From positions 1 through 64,000 of the forward strand of contig NZ_RCNT01000007.1 in NCBI RefSeq assembly GCF_003688285.1: a stretch of 64,000 bases of DNA. The letters run 5' to 3'. The notes beneath the pieces were generated by a model. The model did no database searches. It was given only the letters and a program-made list of their open reading frames with translations, and was not told the origin of the DNA. Positions 23,389 through 33,077 of this stretch are shown one piece after another. Numbering within the stretch: position 1 is the stretch's first letter; every line of letters begins with the position of its first letter. The position numbers were made by a program, and so were the translations under genes. The DNA comes from Rhodophyticola porphyridii. Lineage in GTDB: Bacteria; Pseudomonadota; Alphaproteobacteria; Rhodobacterales; Rhodobacteraceae.

Positions 23389-25224
23389 ATGCCAACCGAT
23401 CTTTCGATCCCCGACACCTCGGAAGAGGCCCGCGAACGCCGCAGCGGGGTGCGCACGATCCGCAAGGTCGCCCCCTATCTGTGGCCCCGCGGGCAGGCAT
23501 GGGTGAAGTACCGGGTCGTGATCGCGCTCAGCATGCTGGTGGTGGCCAAGCTGGTCGCCGTCTTCACGCCTTTCCTCTACAAGGCGGCGGTCGACGCGCT
23601 GGCCGGCGAGAGCGAAGGGTCCGCCGCGTGGCTGCTGGTGTTCGGCGCGGTCGGTGTGACCATCGCCTATGGCGTGGCGCGGGCCGCCAATGTCGGGTTT
23701 CAGCAGTTGCGCGACGCGATTTTCGCGCGGGTGGGTCAGCGGGCGTTGCGGCAACTCGCGCTGGAGACGTTCCGCCACATCCATGCGCTTTCACTTCGCT
23801 ACCACATCACACGGAAGACGGGCGGTCTCTCGCGGATCATCGAGCGCGGGGTCAAGGGCGTCGACTTCCTGCTGCGCTTCCTGCTCTTTTCCGTGGGTCC
23901 GCTGGTTCTGGAGCTGCTTCTGACCGGGATCATTCTGGCGGTCGTCTTCGACATCAACTACCTGATCGTGCTCACCGTCACCATCGCGATCTACATCTGG
24001 TTCACTTTCAAGGTCACCGAATGGCGCGTGAAAATCCGCAAGCAGATGAACGATCAGGACACCGATGCCAACCAGAAGGCGATCGACAGTCTGCTGAATT
24101 TCGAAACCGTGAAGTATTTCGGGGCCGAGAACCGCGAGGCGATGCGCTATGACGGCGCGATGGAGGGGTATGAGGCGGCCGCACTCAAGACCTCCTATTC
24201 CCTCGCGGCGCTGAATTTCGGTCAATCGCTGATCATCACCACCGGGCTTGTGGTGGTGATGGTGATGGCGGCTCTGGGTGTGCAGGATGGCAGCCTGACC
24301 GTGGGCGATTTCGTGATGGTCAACGCCTATATGATCCAGATCACCATGCCGCTGAACTTTCTCGGCACGGTCTATCGTGAAATCCGGCAGAGCCTTGTGG
24401 ATATGGGCGAGATGTTCGACCTGCTCGAACAGCCCGCCGAGGTCACGGACCGGCCGGATGCGCCGGCGCTGGATTGCCCACGGGGCGAGGTGGTGTTCGA
24501 CAATGTGCTGTTCGGCTACGACACCGCCCGGCCGATCCTGAAGGGCGTGTCCTTCCGGGTCGGGCCCGGCGAGACCGTGGCGCTTGTCGGGCCTTCGGGG
24601 TCGGGCAAATCTACCATCGGGCGGCTTCTATTCCGCTTCTACGATGTGGATGGCGGGGCAATCACCATCGACGGTCAGGATCTGCGCATGGTGACGCAGG
24701 AAAGCCTGCATGCGCAGATCGGCGTTGTGCCGCAGGACACGGTCCTCTTCAACGACACGATCCGCTACAACATCGCCTATGGCCGTCCCGAGGCCAGCTT
24801 CGCCGAGATCGAGGCGGCGGCCCGCGCGGCGAAGATCCACGACTTCATTCAGGCCTTGCCGGAGGGGTACGAGACCGCCGTGGGCGAACGCGGGCTGAAG
24901 CTGTCGGGCGGGGAGAAACAGCGCGTCGGGATTGCCCGTACCTTGCTGAAAGACCCGCCCATCCTGCTTCTGGACGAGGCCACCAGCGCGCTGGACACCG
25001 AGACCGAGCGCGACATTCAGGAAGAGCTGAAGATGATGGGGCAGGGACGGTCGGTGATCACCATCGCCCATCGTCTGTCCACCGTGGTCGAGGCCGACCA
25101 GATCATCGTGCTTGAGCAGGGTGAAATCGTGGAGCGCGGCACCCATGAGAACTTGCTGGCGCAGTCCGGGCGCTATGCCGCGATGTGGCAGCGCCAGATG
25201 TCCGAGGAAGAAAGCGCGGCCTGA
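23389..25224 (+). CDS. ABC transporter ATP-binding protein/permease, ATM1/HMT1 type
   Basis: A 611-residue half-transporter: a six-helix membrane domain (about residues 40-320), with the ATM1-type NQKAIDSLLNFETVKYFGAE, then a nucleotide-binding domain with Walker A VGPSGSGKST, signature LSGGEKQR and Walker B ILLLDEATSALD. Bacterial ATM1 homologues export glutathione conjugates or a sulfur-containing compound linked to iron-sulfur metabolism and metal detoxification. It follows the LysM gene after about 80 bases and could be cotranscribed with it. The full length is normal for the family. Confidence 0.92.
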   Translation: MPTDLSIPDTSEEARERRSGVRTIRKVAPYLWPRGQAWVKYRVVIALSMLVVAKLVAVFTPFLYKAAVDALAGESEGSAAWLLVFGAVGVTIAYGVARAANVGFQQLRDAIFARVGQRALRQLALETFRHIHALSLRYHITRKTGGLSRIIERGVKGVDFLLRFLLFSVGPLVLELLLTGIILAVVFDINYLIVLTVTIAIYIWFTFKVTEWRVKIRKQMNDQDTDANQKAIDSLLNFETVKYFGAENREAMRYDGAMEGYEAAALKTSYSLAALNFGQSLIITTGLVVVMVMAALGVQDGSLTVGDFVMVNAYMIQITMPLNFLGTVYREIRQSLVDMGEMFDLLEQPAEVTDRPDAPALDCPRGEVVFDNVLFGYDTARPILKGVSFRVGPGETVALVGPSGSGKSTIGRLLFRFYDVDGGAITIDGQDLRMVTQESLHAQIGVVPQDTVLFNDTIRYNIAYGRPEASFAEIEAAARAAKIHDFIQALPEGYETAVGERGLKLSGGEKQRVGIARTLLKDPPILLLDEATSALDTETERDIQEELKMMGQGRSVITIAHRLSTVVEADQIIVLEQGEIVERGTHENLLAQSGRYAAMWQRQMSEEESAA

Positions 25225-25482
25225 TCGCGCCGGCGGCGCGGCGCGCATTCAACCTGCGTTCACCGGCCTGCCTTACCCCTCGCTGAGGCCTCATGCGGCC
25301 CGCCCTGGCGAACCGACTGGTGGAGACCCGCAGCGCACCCATGCCCCGCCCGGCGGACGTTCGGCCATATGCGCTGCCCCGCTTGCGGGCCGCGCCAGTC
25401 TGCTCAAGGCGCAATACCGGGCCTCGTGGCCTGCATCATCCCCCGCGCGACCGCGCGCCCCGGGCAAGTAAGGGAGCCGCGC

Positions 25483-28400
25483 CTATTCCGCCGCGCGTAA
25501 GGGCGGCCTCGGCTTGCCCTGATCGTCCTCGTCCTGCGCCACCCCCGGCAGGTCCGTGTCGTCGGGCCGGGGGCTTTCTGCGGGGGCAGGGGGCACCACG
25601 ACCGCCTCGGTGTCGACCATCGGGGCGGGCGGAGGCAGGTCCTGCTCCCACAGGATGATCGGATTGCGGGTGTTCCGCGCCGCGCGCGCCAGGGCCCAGT
25701 CATGCGCCCGGCTGCTCATGCGGCCGGCTCCCAGCATGCCGAGCCCGCGGGCCAGCCACGACAGGATCGTGCCGGCCCAGATCCGGAGCGCAAGAAGCGA
25801 CGGCGTCATCACCAGCGTCAGAACCGTGGCGAGGCCAAGCCCGAAGACCACGGCGGTCGCCAGCTGTTTCCACCATAAGGCGGTCGGGCTGTTCACCGTG
25901 TAGCCGCCGCCGCCGAAATCGAGGCTGATGCCGTACATCATCGGGGTGAGCCCCGCCATCGTCGTGATCGTGGTCAGCAGCACGGGGCGGATGCGCGCCT
26001 CCGCCGTGCGGGTGATCGCTTCCAGCCGCGGCATGTAGCGGCTGTATTCCTGATAGGTGTCGATTAGCACGATATTGTTGTTCACCACGATCCCGGCCAG
26101 CGCCACGATCCCCGTCCCCGTCATGATGATGGAGAAGGTCTGATCCATCACCAGCATCCCGATCAGAACGCCCGTGGTGGACAGAACCACCGCCAGCAGC
26201 ACCAGAACCGCGTTGTAGACGGAGTTGAACTGCGCCAGCAGGATGATGAACATCAATCCAAGCGCGCCGAGGAAGGCCTGGCCGAGGAACGCCTGGCTTT
26301 CCGCCTGCTCCTCCTGATCGCCGCTCCATTCCCAACCGACGGAGCTGGGGAAGGGGGTCTCGGTCTCGATCCATTCGGTGATCCGCGCGATCCGCTCGTT
26401 CGCGTTCACGGCAACCAGGGTCAGCCCGCCGTCTTCCACACCGTCGATCAGCGTTGCCGGATCGACGCCTTCGGCCATGTGGAAGATGAGATATCCGGTG
26501 CCGTCCGGGCCGCGCATTTCGGGCGCGGCGCCTTCGGGCAGTTGTTCGATGATGCCAAGGGTCTCGCCTTCTTCGGTATCGGCGCGGAGCAGATCCGCCT
26601 CCACATCGGCCCTGACGTTGAAGACGCGGGACTGATCGACGCGGTCGATCACCGCCAGTTGCGGTGTGGGCTCGTAGGTCACGAAATTCGACAGCGGCAC
26701 CAGCCCGTCGGGCGTGCGCACCCTGAGCGTATCGAGGGTGGACAGCACCCGTGCCTCGTCCGGGAAGCGCACGCGGATGTCGATTTCCTCGTCCGAGGAC
26801 GGCACCCGCATCGTATCGAGCAGAATGCCGCGCGTGACGAGCTGCACCATCGCGCCCACGGTGGCCACATCGGCCCCGAAACGGCCCGCGGCCTCAACAT
26901 CCACGTTGATCTGCCAGTCGATGCCCGGCAGCGGCAGCGTATCTTCGACAAGGGTCAGGGCGGGCATGCCCTCGAAATGCGCCCGCGCGATCCGGGTCGC
27001 CTCCTGAAGATCCTCCCAATTGTCGCCCGACAATTGCAGATTGACCGGTTTGCCATCGGCGGGCCCCTGGGCCTGCTCGAAAATCTCCGTCTCGATGCCC
27101 GGGATCCGGTCCAGTTCGGCTTGCAGGCGGTCGATGATGGCATTGCCGTCCCATTGAGGATCCACGATCGTGACCGGCATGGAGAACAGGCCCCAGAGCA
27201 CCGGGCGCCAGACCACCGCAGTCGGGCGGTCTTCCCATGCGACCAGATCCATCTGCACCTGTCCGATGGTGTCTTCGGGCGCCGCCGCGCCGCCGGTGTT
27301 GTTGTTCAGCCCGCCATCGCCGGCGAATGCAAAGACATCGCGCACGCCCTCGGTGGCCAGAACCACCTCCTCGACCTGGGCAACCAGAGCGTCCATTTCG
27401 GGCACGGAAAGATTGCCGCGCGCGCGCACATAGACCACTGCGTTTTCCGGCTCGGTTTCGACAAAGAACTCGACGCCGTTGTTGTTATTCACGAACTGGT
27501 AGAAGACCACGCCGACAAACATCGCGATGAGCAGGAGCACGGCGACCGGGGCGACCGGATTTCCGACGATCGTGTGAATGAACGAGCCGAACCAGGTACG
27601 GCGGTATCCGGCTTGAATGGGCTTGGGCTTGCGCGCGATCTGGACCGACCCCAGCAGAACCGACATCAGGGCGGAGCTGAGAATGAACAGTGCGGCGCCC
27701 GGCAGCATGGCGACAAAGGCGGAACCCGAGCCCGGCGTGATCCCGATAATGCCGGGATTGATCGTGATCATCGCGGCCATGAACATCGCATAGCCCGCGG
27801 CCAGCGTCAGGATCAGGCGCATCCAGTAGGCCGGCACAAGCGCCTTGACGATCTCGGTGCCCTGTTCGGTGATCCGTGTGAACCGGGCCGCGACCCCGCC
27901 CAGAACAGGCAGGTAGATCAGCGCCACGATCAGCGAGGCGGACAGGACGAAAATCAGCGTGACAGGCAGCATGCCCATGAATTCGCCGGGCACACCGGGC
28001 CAGAACAGCATGGGCAGAAACGCGCAAAGCGTCGTCGCGGTGGAGGAGACCACGGGCCAGAACATGCGCTTGGCCGCATCGGTATAGGCCTGCATCGGCC
28101 TTGCCCCGGCCTGCAGGCGCTTGTCGGCGTATTCCACCACCACGATCGCCCCATCCACCAGCATCCCCACCGCCAGAATCAGACCGAACATAACGATGTT
28201 CGAGATCGAGATGCCCATCACGCCGAGCAGGATGAAGCAGAGCAGGAACGAGGTCGGGATCGCAAAGCCGACCAGCAGCGCCGAGCGTGTTCCGAGGGCC
28301 GCGAGAACCACGATCATCACCAGCGCGATGGCGGTCAGAACCGAGCCTTCAAGCTGCCGCACCATGCCGTCCACCGTGACCGACTGGTCAAGCGTGGTGT

Positions 28401-29358
28401 CCACCCGCACCGAGTCCTGCAACTCGATCGGCCAGGAGGCGCGCACGGCATCGACCTCGGCGCGGACCAGTTCCGCAGTGTCGATCACGTTGAAACCCTG
28501 CCGCTTGACCACCTGCAGCGCCACGGTGTTTTCGCCGTTGAACCGCGCGGTGCCGGTGCGGTCCTCGAAAGTCAGGCGGATCTCGGCCAGATCGCCCAGT
28601 GTGACGACCCGGTCGCCATTGACCGAAATGGCAAGGTTGTAGACATCCTCGGCACTGTCGAAGCTGGACGGGATCTTGACCGAGATGGCGCCGCTTTCGG
28701 TCTCCACCTCGCCGGCCGCGATCAGCTGGTTGTTGTTCACCACTGCATCGATCAGCTCCCGGGCGGTGACGTTATAGGCTTCCAGCGCAAGCGGGTCGAT
28801 GACGACCTCCAGCATCTCGGCGCGGTCACCCGCCAGCCCCGCCTCCAGAATGGGCGAGAGCGCCTCCAGCCGGTCCTGCATCTCGTTGGCAAGCCGCAAC
28901 AGCGTGCGTTCCGGGGCATCGCCCGACAGGGCAACGATGATGATCGGGAATTCCGAGAAGTTGATTTCCGCGATCTGGAAGCTTTCGGCGCCGGCGGGAA
29001 AATCCGCCTCGGCGGCATTCATCGCGTCGCGGACATCGGCGATGCTGGCGGATTTGTCCCAGCCGAACTCAAATTCGAGAAAGATACCGGCAAAGCCCTC
29101 GGCGGCGGTGGAGTTGATAGAGACAAGCCCGTCAAGGTCCTGAAACTCCGATTCCATGGGGCGGATCAGCAGCCGTTCGCTGTCTTCCGCCGAGATGCCG
29201 GGGAAGGGGACCGAGATGAACAGTCCCGGGATATCGATATCCGGCTCGCCCTCCTTCGGCAGACCCACATAGGCCGCCGTGCCGACGGTCAGCGACAGGA
29301 TCACGAAGGCGATCACCATCCGGGCGCGGGATGCGGCCCAGTCGACAAGACCTGTCAT
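25483..29358 (-). CDS. RND-family multidrug/solute efflux permease (AcrB-like), extended form
   Basis: A 1,291-residue inner-membrane proton-driven pump. Family marks are the first helix (MVIAFVILSLTVGTAAYVGL), the porter-domain segment EVVIDPLALEAYNVTARELI, and helix-4 motif VGMLVDGAIVVVEYADKRL with one Asp where classic AcrB has two. It is about 250 residues longer than AcrB. Extra sequence lies between the two halves, including additional helices near residues 510-570, plus a charged and Pro-rich C-terminal tail of about 60 residues. It forms an operon with its adaptor, overlapping it by 4 bases. Confidence 0.92.
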   Translation of the reverse strand: MTGLVDWAASRARMVIAFVILSLTVGTAAYVGLPKEGEPDIDIPGLFISVPFPGISAEDSERLLIRPMESEFQDLDGLVSINSTAAEGFAGIFLEFEFGWDKSASIADVRDAMNAAEADFPAGAESFQIAEINFSEFPIIIVALSGDAPERTLLRLANEMQDRLEALSPILEAGLAGDRAEMLEVVIDPLALEAYNVTARELIDAVVNNNQLIAAGEVETESGAISVKIPSSFDSAEDVYNLAISVNGDRVVTLGDLAEIRLTFEDRTGTARFNGENTVALQVVKRQGFNVIDTAELVRAEVDAVRASWPIELQDSVRVDTTLDQSVTVDGMVRQLEGSVLTAIALVMIVVLAALGTRSALLVGFAIPTSFLLCFILLGVMGISISNIVMFGLILAVGMLVDGAIVVVEYADKRLQAGARPMQAYTDAAKRMFWPVVSSTATTLCAFLPMLFWPGVPGEFMGMLPVTLIFVLSASLIVALIYLPVLGGVAARFTRITEQGTEIVKALVPAYWMRLILTLAAGYAMFMAAMITINPGIIGITPGSGSAFVAMLPGAALFILSSALMSVLLGSVQIARKPKPIQAGYRRTWFGSFIHTIVGNPVAPVAVLLLIAMFVGVVFYQFVNNNNGVEFFVETEPENAVVYVRARGNLSVPEMDALVAQVEEVVLATEGVRDVFAFAGDGGLNNNTGGAAAPEDTIGQVQMDLVAWEDRPTAVVWRPVLWGLFSMPVTIVDPQWDGNAIIDRLQAELDRIPGIETEIFEQAQGPADGKPVNLQLSGDNWEDLQEATRIARAHFEGMPALTLVEDTLPLPGIDWQINVDVEAAGRFGADVATVGAMVQLVTRGILLDTMRVPSSDEEIDIRVRFPDEARVLSTLDTLRVRTPDGLVPLSNFVTYEPTPQLAVIDRVDQSRVFNVRADVEADLLRADTEEGETLGIIEQLPEGAAPEMRGPDGTGYLIFHMAEGVDPATLIDGVEDGGLTLVAVNANERIARITEWIETETPFPSSVGWEWSGDQEEQAESQAFLGQAFLGALGLMFIILLAQFNSVYNAVLVLLAVVLSTTGVLIGMLVMDQTFSIIMTGTGIVALAGIVVNNNIVLIDTYQEYSRYMPRLEAITRTAEARIRPVLLTTITTMAGLTPMMYGISLDFGGGGYTVNSPTALWWKQLATAVVFGLGLATVLTLVMTPSLLALRIWAGTILSWLARGLGMLGAGRMSSRAHDWALARAARNTRNPIILWEQDLPPPAPMVDTEAVVVPPAPAESPRPDDTDLPGVAQDEDDQGKPRPPLRAAE

Positions 29359-30626
29359 TGGGTCAGCTCCTCATAGGTCACGTCGACGGGCACCCCGTCG
29401 GTAACGAACTCCTGCCCCACGGTGATCACCGTCGCCTGATCGGGCAGCCCGGTCAGCAGGACGCCGCGCGCGGTGTCGCGCAACATGGTCACCGGCACAA
29501 ACTGGGCCCGGTTATCCTCAGTCACGATCCGCACCCCGAGTGTGCCCGCGTCGTTCAGCGTCAGCGACGATGTGGGCAAAAGATGCGCGGGCAGTCCCGC
29601 AGTCGAAATCATGATATCCGCGGTCTGTCCGTCGCGAATGGCCAGATCGGCATTCGCCACCTCGATTTCGACCCGGAAGGTACGGGTCTGCGGATCGGCA
29701 GAGCGGGACAGGAAGATCACCTCGCCCTGAACCTCCTCGCCGGTGGCCAGACGCGCGCCCGCCGCCGCCCCGACCTCAACCCGGTTGACCTGCGCCTCAG
29801 GGACGAACCCGACCAGCTTGATCGGATCGAGCTGGATCACGGTGGCGCACAAGGTGCCCGGCTGCATCAGGGAGCCAAGCTCGGCGGTGTCGCTTTCCAG
29901 CAGCCCTTCGAACGGCGCGCGGATCTCCAGACGGGTGAGTTCCTGCCGGGCCCGCTCGACCCCGGCCTCGGCGGAGCGGATGCCGCTCAGCGCCGTCTCA
30001 ACCCCGGCCTCCGCCGACTGGATGGCGGCCTCGGCCGCGGAACGGGCCGCGGCGGTGCTGGCGGCGCGCGTTTCGGAGCCGAAGCCGCTTTCGCTCAGCC
30101 GCGAAGCCGCGTTGTCGTCAATCTCGGCCGCAGTCAGGCCCGCGCGCGCCTCCGCCACTCGCGCCCGCGCCTCCGGCAGACGGGACCGGGCCTCCGCCAG
30201 CCGCGCTTCCGCTTCCTCCAGCGCCGCGCCGCGCGTGCCGCGATCGATCTCGCAAAGCAACTGACCCTCTTCCACGAAGGCGCCCGCGCGGATCGGCGGC
30301 GAGATGATCAGACCGGATGTTTCCGATTGCACGTTGACCTGGCGCAGGGCCTCGGTCCGGCCGCGCAGCAAAACGGCGTTTTCCGCAATCGTCGCCTCGC
30401 TCCGCCGGGCAACCACATGAACCACATGCATGCCGTCGGCGGTCAGCTCCTGTTCGGGCGGGGCGTCGGTCTCGGCAACCTCCTGCATCTCGGCGGTGGC
30501 GCCGTCATCCCCGGTGAAGGCGCCGGCAAACCCGATCAGCCGATCCCGCTCCAATATCACCAGATAGAGCACCGCACACACAATGACGGCGGTCACAATC
30601 GGAAAAATTCGCATCAATAGCCTCAC
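29355..30626 (-). CDS. RND efflux periplasmic adaptor (membrane fusion) protein
   Basis: A 423-residue adaptor with an N-terminal membrane anchor (IFPIVTAVIVCAVLYLVIL), the lipoyl-like half motif VQSETSGLIISPPIRAGAFV, a long Ala/Glu/Arg-rich helical hairpin (about residues 150-250) and the beta-barrel segments TRLEIRAPFEGLLE and RTFRVEIEVANADLAIRDGQ. It links the inner-membrane pump to an outer-membrane channel; no channel gene is visible nearby. ATG 30626 is followed by ATG 30614, which would also keep the anchor. Its promoter is flanked by two operator-like palindromes. Confidence 0.9.
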   Translation of the reverse strand: MRLLMRIFPIVTAVIVCAVLYLVILERDRLIGFAGAFTGDDGATAEMQEVAETDAPPEQELTADGMHVVHVVARRSEATIAENAVLLRGRTEALRQVNVQSETSGLIISPPIRAGAFVEEGQLLCEIDRGTRGAALEEAEARLAEARSRLPEARARVAEARAGLTAAEIDDNAASRLSESGFGSETRAASTAAARSAAEAAIQSAEAGVETALSGIRSAEAGVERARQELTRLEIRAPFEGLLESDTAELGSLMQPGTLCATVIQLDPIKLVGFVPEAQVNRVEVGAAAGARLATGEEVQGEVIFLSRSADPQTRTFRVEIEVANADLAIRDGQTADIMISTAGLPAHLLPTSSLTLNDAGTLGVRIVTEDNRAQFVPVTMLRDTARGVLLTGLPDQATVITVGQEFVTDGVPVDVTYEELTQ

Positions 30627-30678
30627 TCGCCCGCTGCCGTCGGGCCATAATCATTTGCGGTACATTTCATGACATACG

Positions 30679-30696
30679 CTGAACCGCTTCGTTCAG
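30679..30696. promoter_or_regulatory. Operator-like palindrome 1 upstream of the RND pump operon
   Basis: CTGAACCGCTTCGTTCAG is an 18-bp imperfect palindrome with arms CTGAAC and GTTCAG. It overlaps the last two bases of the -10 element predicted for the pump operon. The shape is usual for TetR-family repressors controlling RND pumps. Confidence 0.65.
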
Positions 30697-30723
30697 ATTA
30701 GTATTTTGCTGCGCGACGCGCAA
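30695..30723 (-). promoter_or_regulatory. Predicted sigma-70 promoter of the RND pump operon
   Basis: On the minus strand, -35 TTGCGC (30723-30718) and -10 TAATCT (30700-30695) are separated by exactly 17 bases. The promoter sits between the two 18-bp palindromes and points at the adaptor start at 30626. Confidence 0.55.
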
Positions 30724-30725
30724 GA

Positions 30726-30743
30726 CTGAACCGATCAGTTCAG
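30726..30743. promoter_or_regulatory. Operator-like palindrome 2 upstream of the RND pump operon
   Basis: CTGAACCGATCAGTTCAG has the same arms as palindrome 1 and starts 47 bases from it, just upstream of the predicted -35 element. The conserved arms with a variable centre argue for a protein binding site rather than an RNA hairpin. No regulator gene lies next to the operon. Confidence 0.65.
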
Positions 30744-30907
30744 AAATATCCGGCCATCCTGCTGACATTGGTGCCCTTTGAGGCGGGTCGGTGATGGCGG
30801 GCACCCCTGCGGGCGATCTCCGGCCTTGGCATTTCCCGGCGCTTCGCGCTAAGAGAACGGCGGGTAAGATACTTCGCCGCATCAGGGCAAGAAACGGGGC
30901 ACGCGTC

Positions 30908-31702
30908 ATGGCCAATTCCGACAGTTTCCTCAATGAGGTAAGCGAAGAAGTGCGGCGGGACCGTCTTTTCGCCCTGCTTCGCCGGTGGGGCTGGGTCGCC
31001 GCACTTGCGGTGCTGGTGCTGGTGGGCGGCGCCGCCTGGAATGAATACCGCCGCGCGCAGGCCAACAATCAGGCGCAGGCCTTCGGAGATGCGCTTTTGC
31101 AGGCGCTCGACAACAATGATGCCGATGCGCGGATGGCCGCCCTTTCCGCCGTCCCGGCCGAAACGCCCGAGGCCGAAATCATTCTGGCCCTTCTGCAGGC
31201 CGGGGAAGAGGCCGAAAGCGGGGCCGCCGCCGCCCGGCTCCGCGCGCTGGCCGGCAACCCCGATCTGCCGCGCCGCTACAGCGATCTGGCCCTTCTCAAG
31301 GCGCAGATGCTCGCCCCCGCCGAGCCGGGCGAGGCAATGGCGACCATGGACCGCTTGGCGCAGCCCGGCGCCCCCTACCGGGCGCTCGCCATGGAGCAGC
31401 AGGCCTATATCCGTCTCGGCGAGGGCGATTTCGAGGCCGGGTTGCAGATTTTGCGACAGCTTCAGTCCGAGCCGCAGACCACGCCGGGCTTGCAACAACG
31501 CACGATGCAGTTGATTGTAGCGCTGGAAGCGGGAGCCACGCTGACCGACGCCGCCGAGGCACCCGCCGCGACGGCAGAAGATAGCGTGACGGAGGGGGCG
31601 GACACGGTCCCGGACGACACTCCGGCAACGGAAGAGAGGACAAACCCGCCCGAAGAACAGACCGATGCCGACGGCACGGCGGGGACACCCGCAAGCGAAT
31701 GA
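30908..31702 (+). CDS. YfgM-like tetratricopeptide protein
   Basis: A 264-residue protein with N-terminal helix (WGWVAALAVLVLVGGAAWNE), like YfgM/ancillary SecYEG translocon subunits, which begin with an 'EEVRRDRLFALLRRWGW'-type segment. The periplasmic part is helical and repeat-like (AAARLRALAGNPDLPRRYSD, ALAMEQQAYIRLGEGDFEAG) and is followed by an acidic Thr/Pro-rich tail. ATG 30908 is preferred; the in-frame sequence upstream is not similar to the family. The following BamB-like gene is the usual neighbour of yfgM. Confidence 0.8.
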   Translation: MANSDSFLNEVSEEVRRDRLFALLRRWGWVAALAVLVLVGGAAWNEYRRAQANNQAQAFGDALLQALDNNDADARMAALSAVPAETPEAEIILALLQAGEEAESGAAAARLRALAGNPDLPRRYSDLALLKAQMLAPAEPGEAMATMDRLAQPGAPYRALAMEQQAYIRLGEGDFEAGLQILRQLQSEPQTTPGLQQRTMQLIVALEAGATLTDAAEAPAATAEDSVTEGADTVPDDTPATEERTNPPEEQTDADGTAGTPASE

Positions 31703-31739
31703 GCGGTATCGGGCACGGGCAGGAAGGGCAGAGGCAAAT

Positions 31740-33077
31740 ATGAGCATGTTCCGCATCGGATTTCTGGGGCTCGGCTTCGTGCTGGCCCTTGCAGGCTGTG
31801 ACCGGGAGGTCATCTTGGAGGGTGAGCGGTTCGGCACCCGCGTGCCACTGGCAGAAACGCTGCCGGGCGAGGACGGCACCGTGCCGGCGGCGGACATCGC
31901 AGTCGAAGGGCCGCGCGCGATCTCCCTTCCGTCCGCCACGACCAATGCCGAATGGCCGCAACGCGCCGCGAACATCCGCAACCTGCCGCCTCATGTGACC
32001 CTGGCCGCCGCGCCGGCGGAGCTCTGGGCCACGGGCATCGGCAACGGCAACAGCCGCCGGACCCGGATCACCGCCGATCCGGTGGTGGCCGATGGGCGGA
32101 TCTTCACGATGGATGCCGTGGCCGGGGTGCAGGCGACCTCCACCTCCGGGGCGGCGCTCTGGTCGGTCGATCTGACGCCGGGCTTCGAACGGGGCGGCGG
32201 CATCTCGGGCGGGGCGCTGGCGGTCGATGGCGCCACGCTTTTCGCCACGACCGGATATGGCGAACTGGTGGCCCTCGATGTCGCCACCGGCGCGGTCCGC
32301 TGGCGGCAACGGCTGGATGCGGGCATCACCGCGCCCACGATCGCGAACAACACTGCCTATATCGTCAGCCGCGACAGCCAGGCCTGGGCGATCGACACGT
32401 CGAACGGGCGCATCCGCTGGCAATTGCCGGCAGCACCCGCCGCCGCCGTGCTGACCGGCGGCGCGGCTCCGGCCATCACCGACCGTCTGGTGATTTTTCC
32501 CTTCGGCTCGGGCGAGCTTGTGGCCTCGCTCCGGCTGTCGGGCGTCCGGGTCTGGGGCACCACCGTCGCCGGGTCCAGGCGCGGGGTCGCCTATAACGAT
32601 CTCAACGACATCACAGGCGATCCGGTCGTGCAGGGCGGTGTGGTCTACGCCGGAAACCAGGCGGGCAGGGTGGTCGCGCTGGAGGCTGCGTCGGGCGAAC
32701 GGCTCTGGACCGCGACGGATGGGGCCTATTCCCCCGTGGTTCCGGCAGGCGACAGCATTTTCTTCGTCTCCGACCGCAACGAGCTGGTCCGCGTCGATGC
32801 CGCGACCGGGGAGCGTATCTGGGGCATCGAACTGCCGCTTTACGTCCGCGAGCGGGAGCGGCGCCGCAAGGCCGTCTTCACCCATTTCGGCCCGGTGCTT
32901 GCCGGCGGGCGTTTGGTGGTCGCGTCGGGCGACGGGGTGATCCGCATGTTCTCCCCCGAAAGCGGCGCGCTTCTTTCCACCCTGCCGATCCGCGGCGGCG
33001 CGGCGGCGAACCCGGTTGTGGCCGGTGGCGTGCTTTACGTGGTCAGCCAGGACGGACGCCTGCACGCCTATCGCTGA
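31740..33077 (+). CDS. bamB: PQQ-like beta-propeller lipoprotein, probable BamB
   Basis: A 445-residue lipoprotein. The signal peptide ends in the lipobox LALAGC (Cys20). The mature part consists of repeated propeller blades with the Trp/Gly motifs of BamB (ALWSVDLTPGFERGGGISGG, GAVRWRQRLDAGITAPTIAN, RIRWQLP, GERLWTATDG, GERIWGIELP). BamB is part of the outer-membrane beta-barrel assembly machine. It follows the YfgM-like gene by about 40 bases. The der GTPase gene that usually follows is not here. Confidence 0.85.
   Translation: MSMFRIGFLGLGFVLALAGCDREVILEGERFGTRVPLAETLPGEDGTVPAADIAVEGPRAISLPSATTNAEWPQRAANIRNLPPHVTLAAAPAELWATGIGNGNSRRTRITADPVVADGRIFTMDAVAGVQATSTSGAALWSVDLTPGFERGGGISGGALAVDGATLFATTGYGELVALDVATGAVRWRQRLDAGITAPTIANNTAYIVSRDSQAWAIDTSNGRIRWQLPAAPAAAVLTGGAAPAITDRLVIFPFGSGELVASLRLSGVRVWGTTVAGSRRGVAYNDLNDITGDPVVQGGVVYAGNQAGRVVALEAASGERLWTATDGAYSPVVPAGDSIFFVSDRNELVRVDAATGERIWGIELPLYVRERERRRKAVFTHFGPVLAGGRLVVASGDGVIRMFSPESGALLSTLPIRGGAAANPVVAGGVLYVVSQDGRLHAYR

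Noticed and set aside
26479-29376. A 965-codon plus-strand open frame
   Set aside because: It is antisense to the RND permease, rich in His/Arg/Gly as expected for the shadow of a GC-rich gene.
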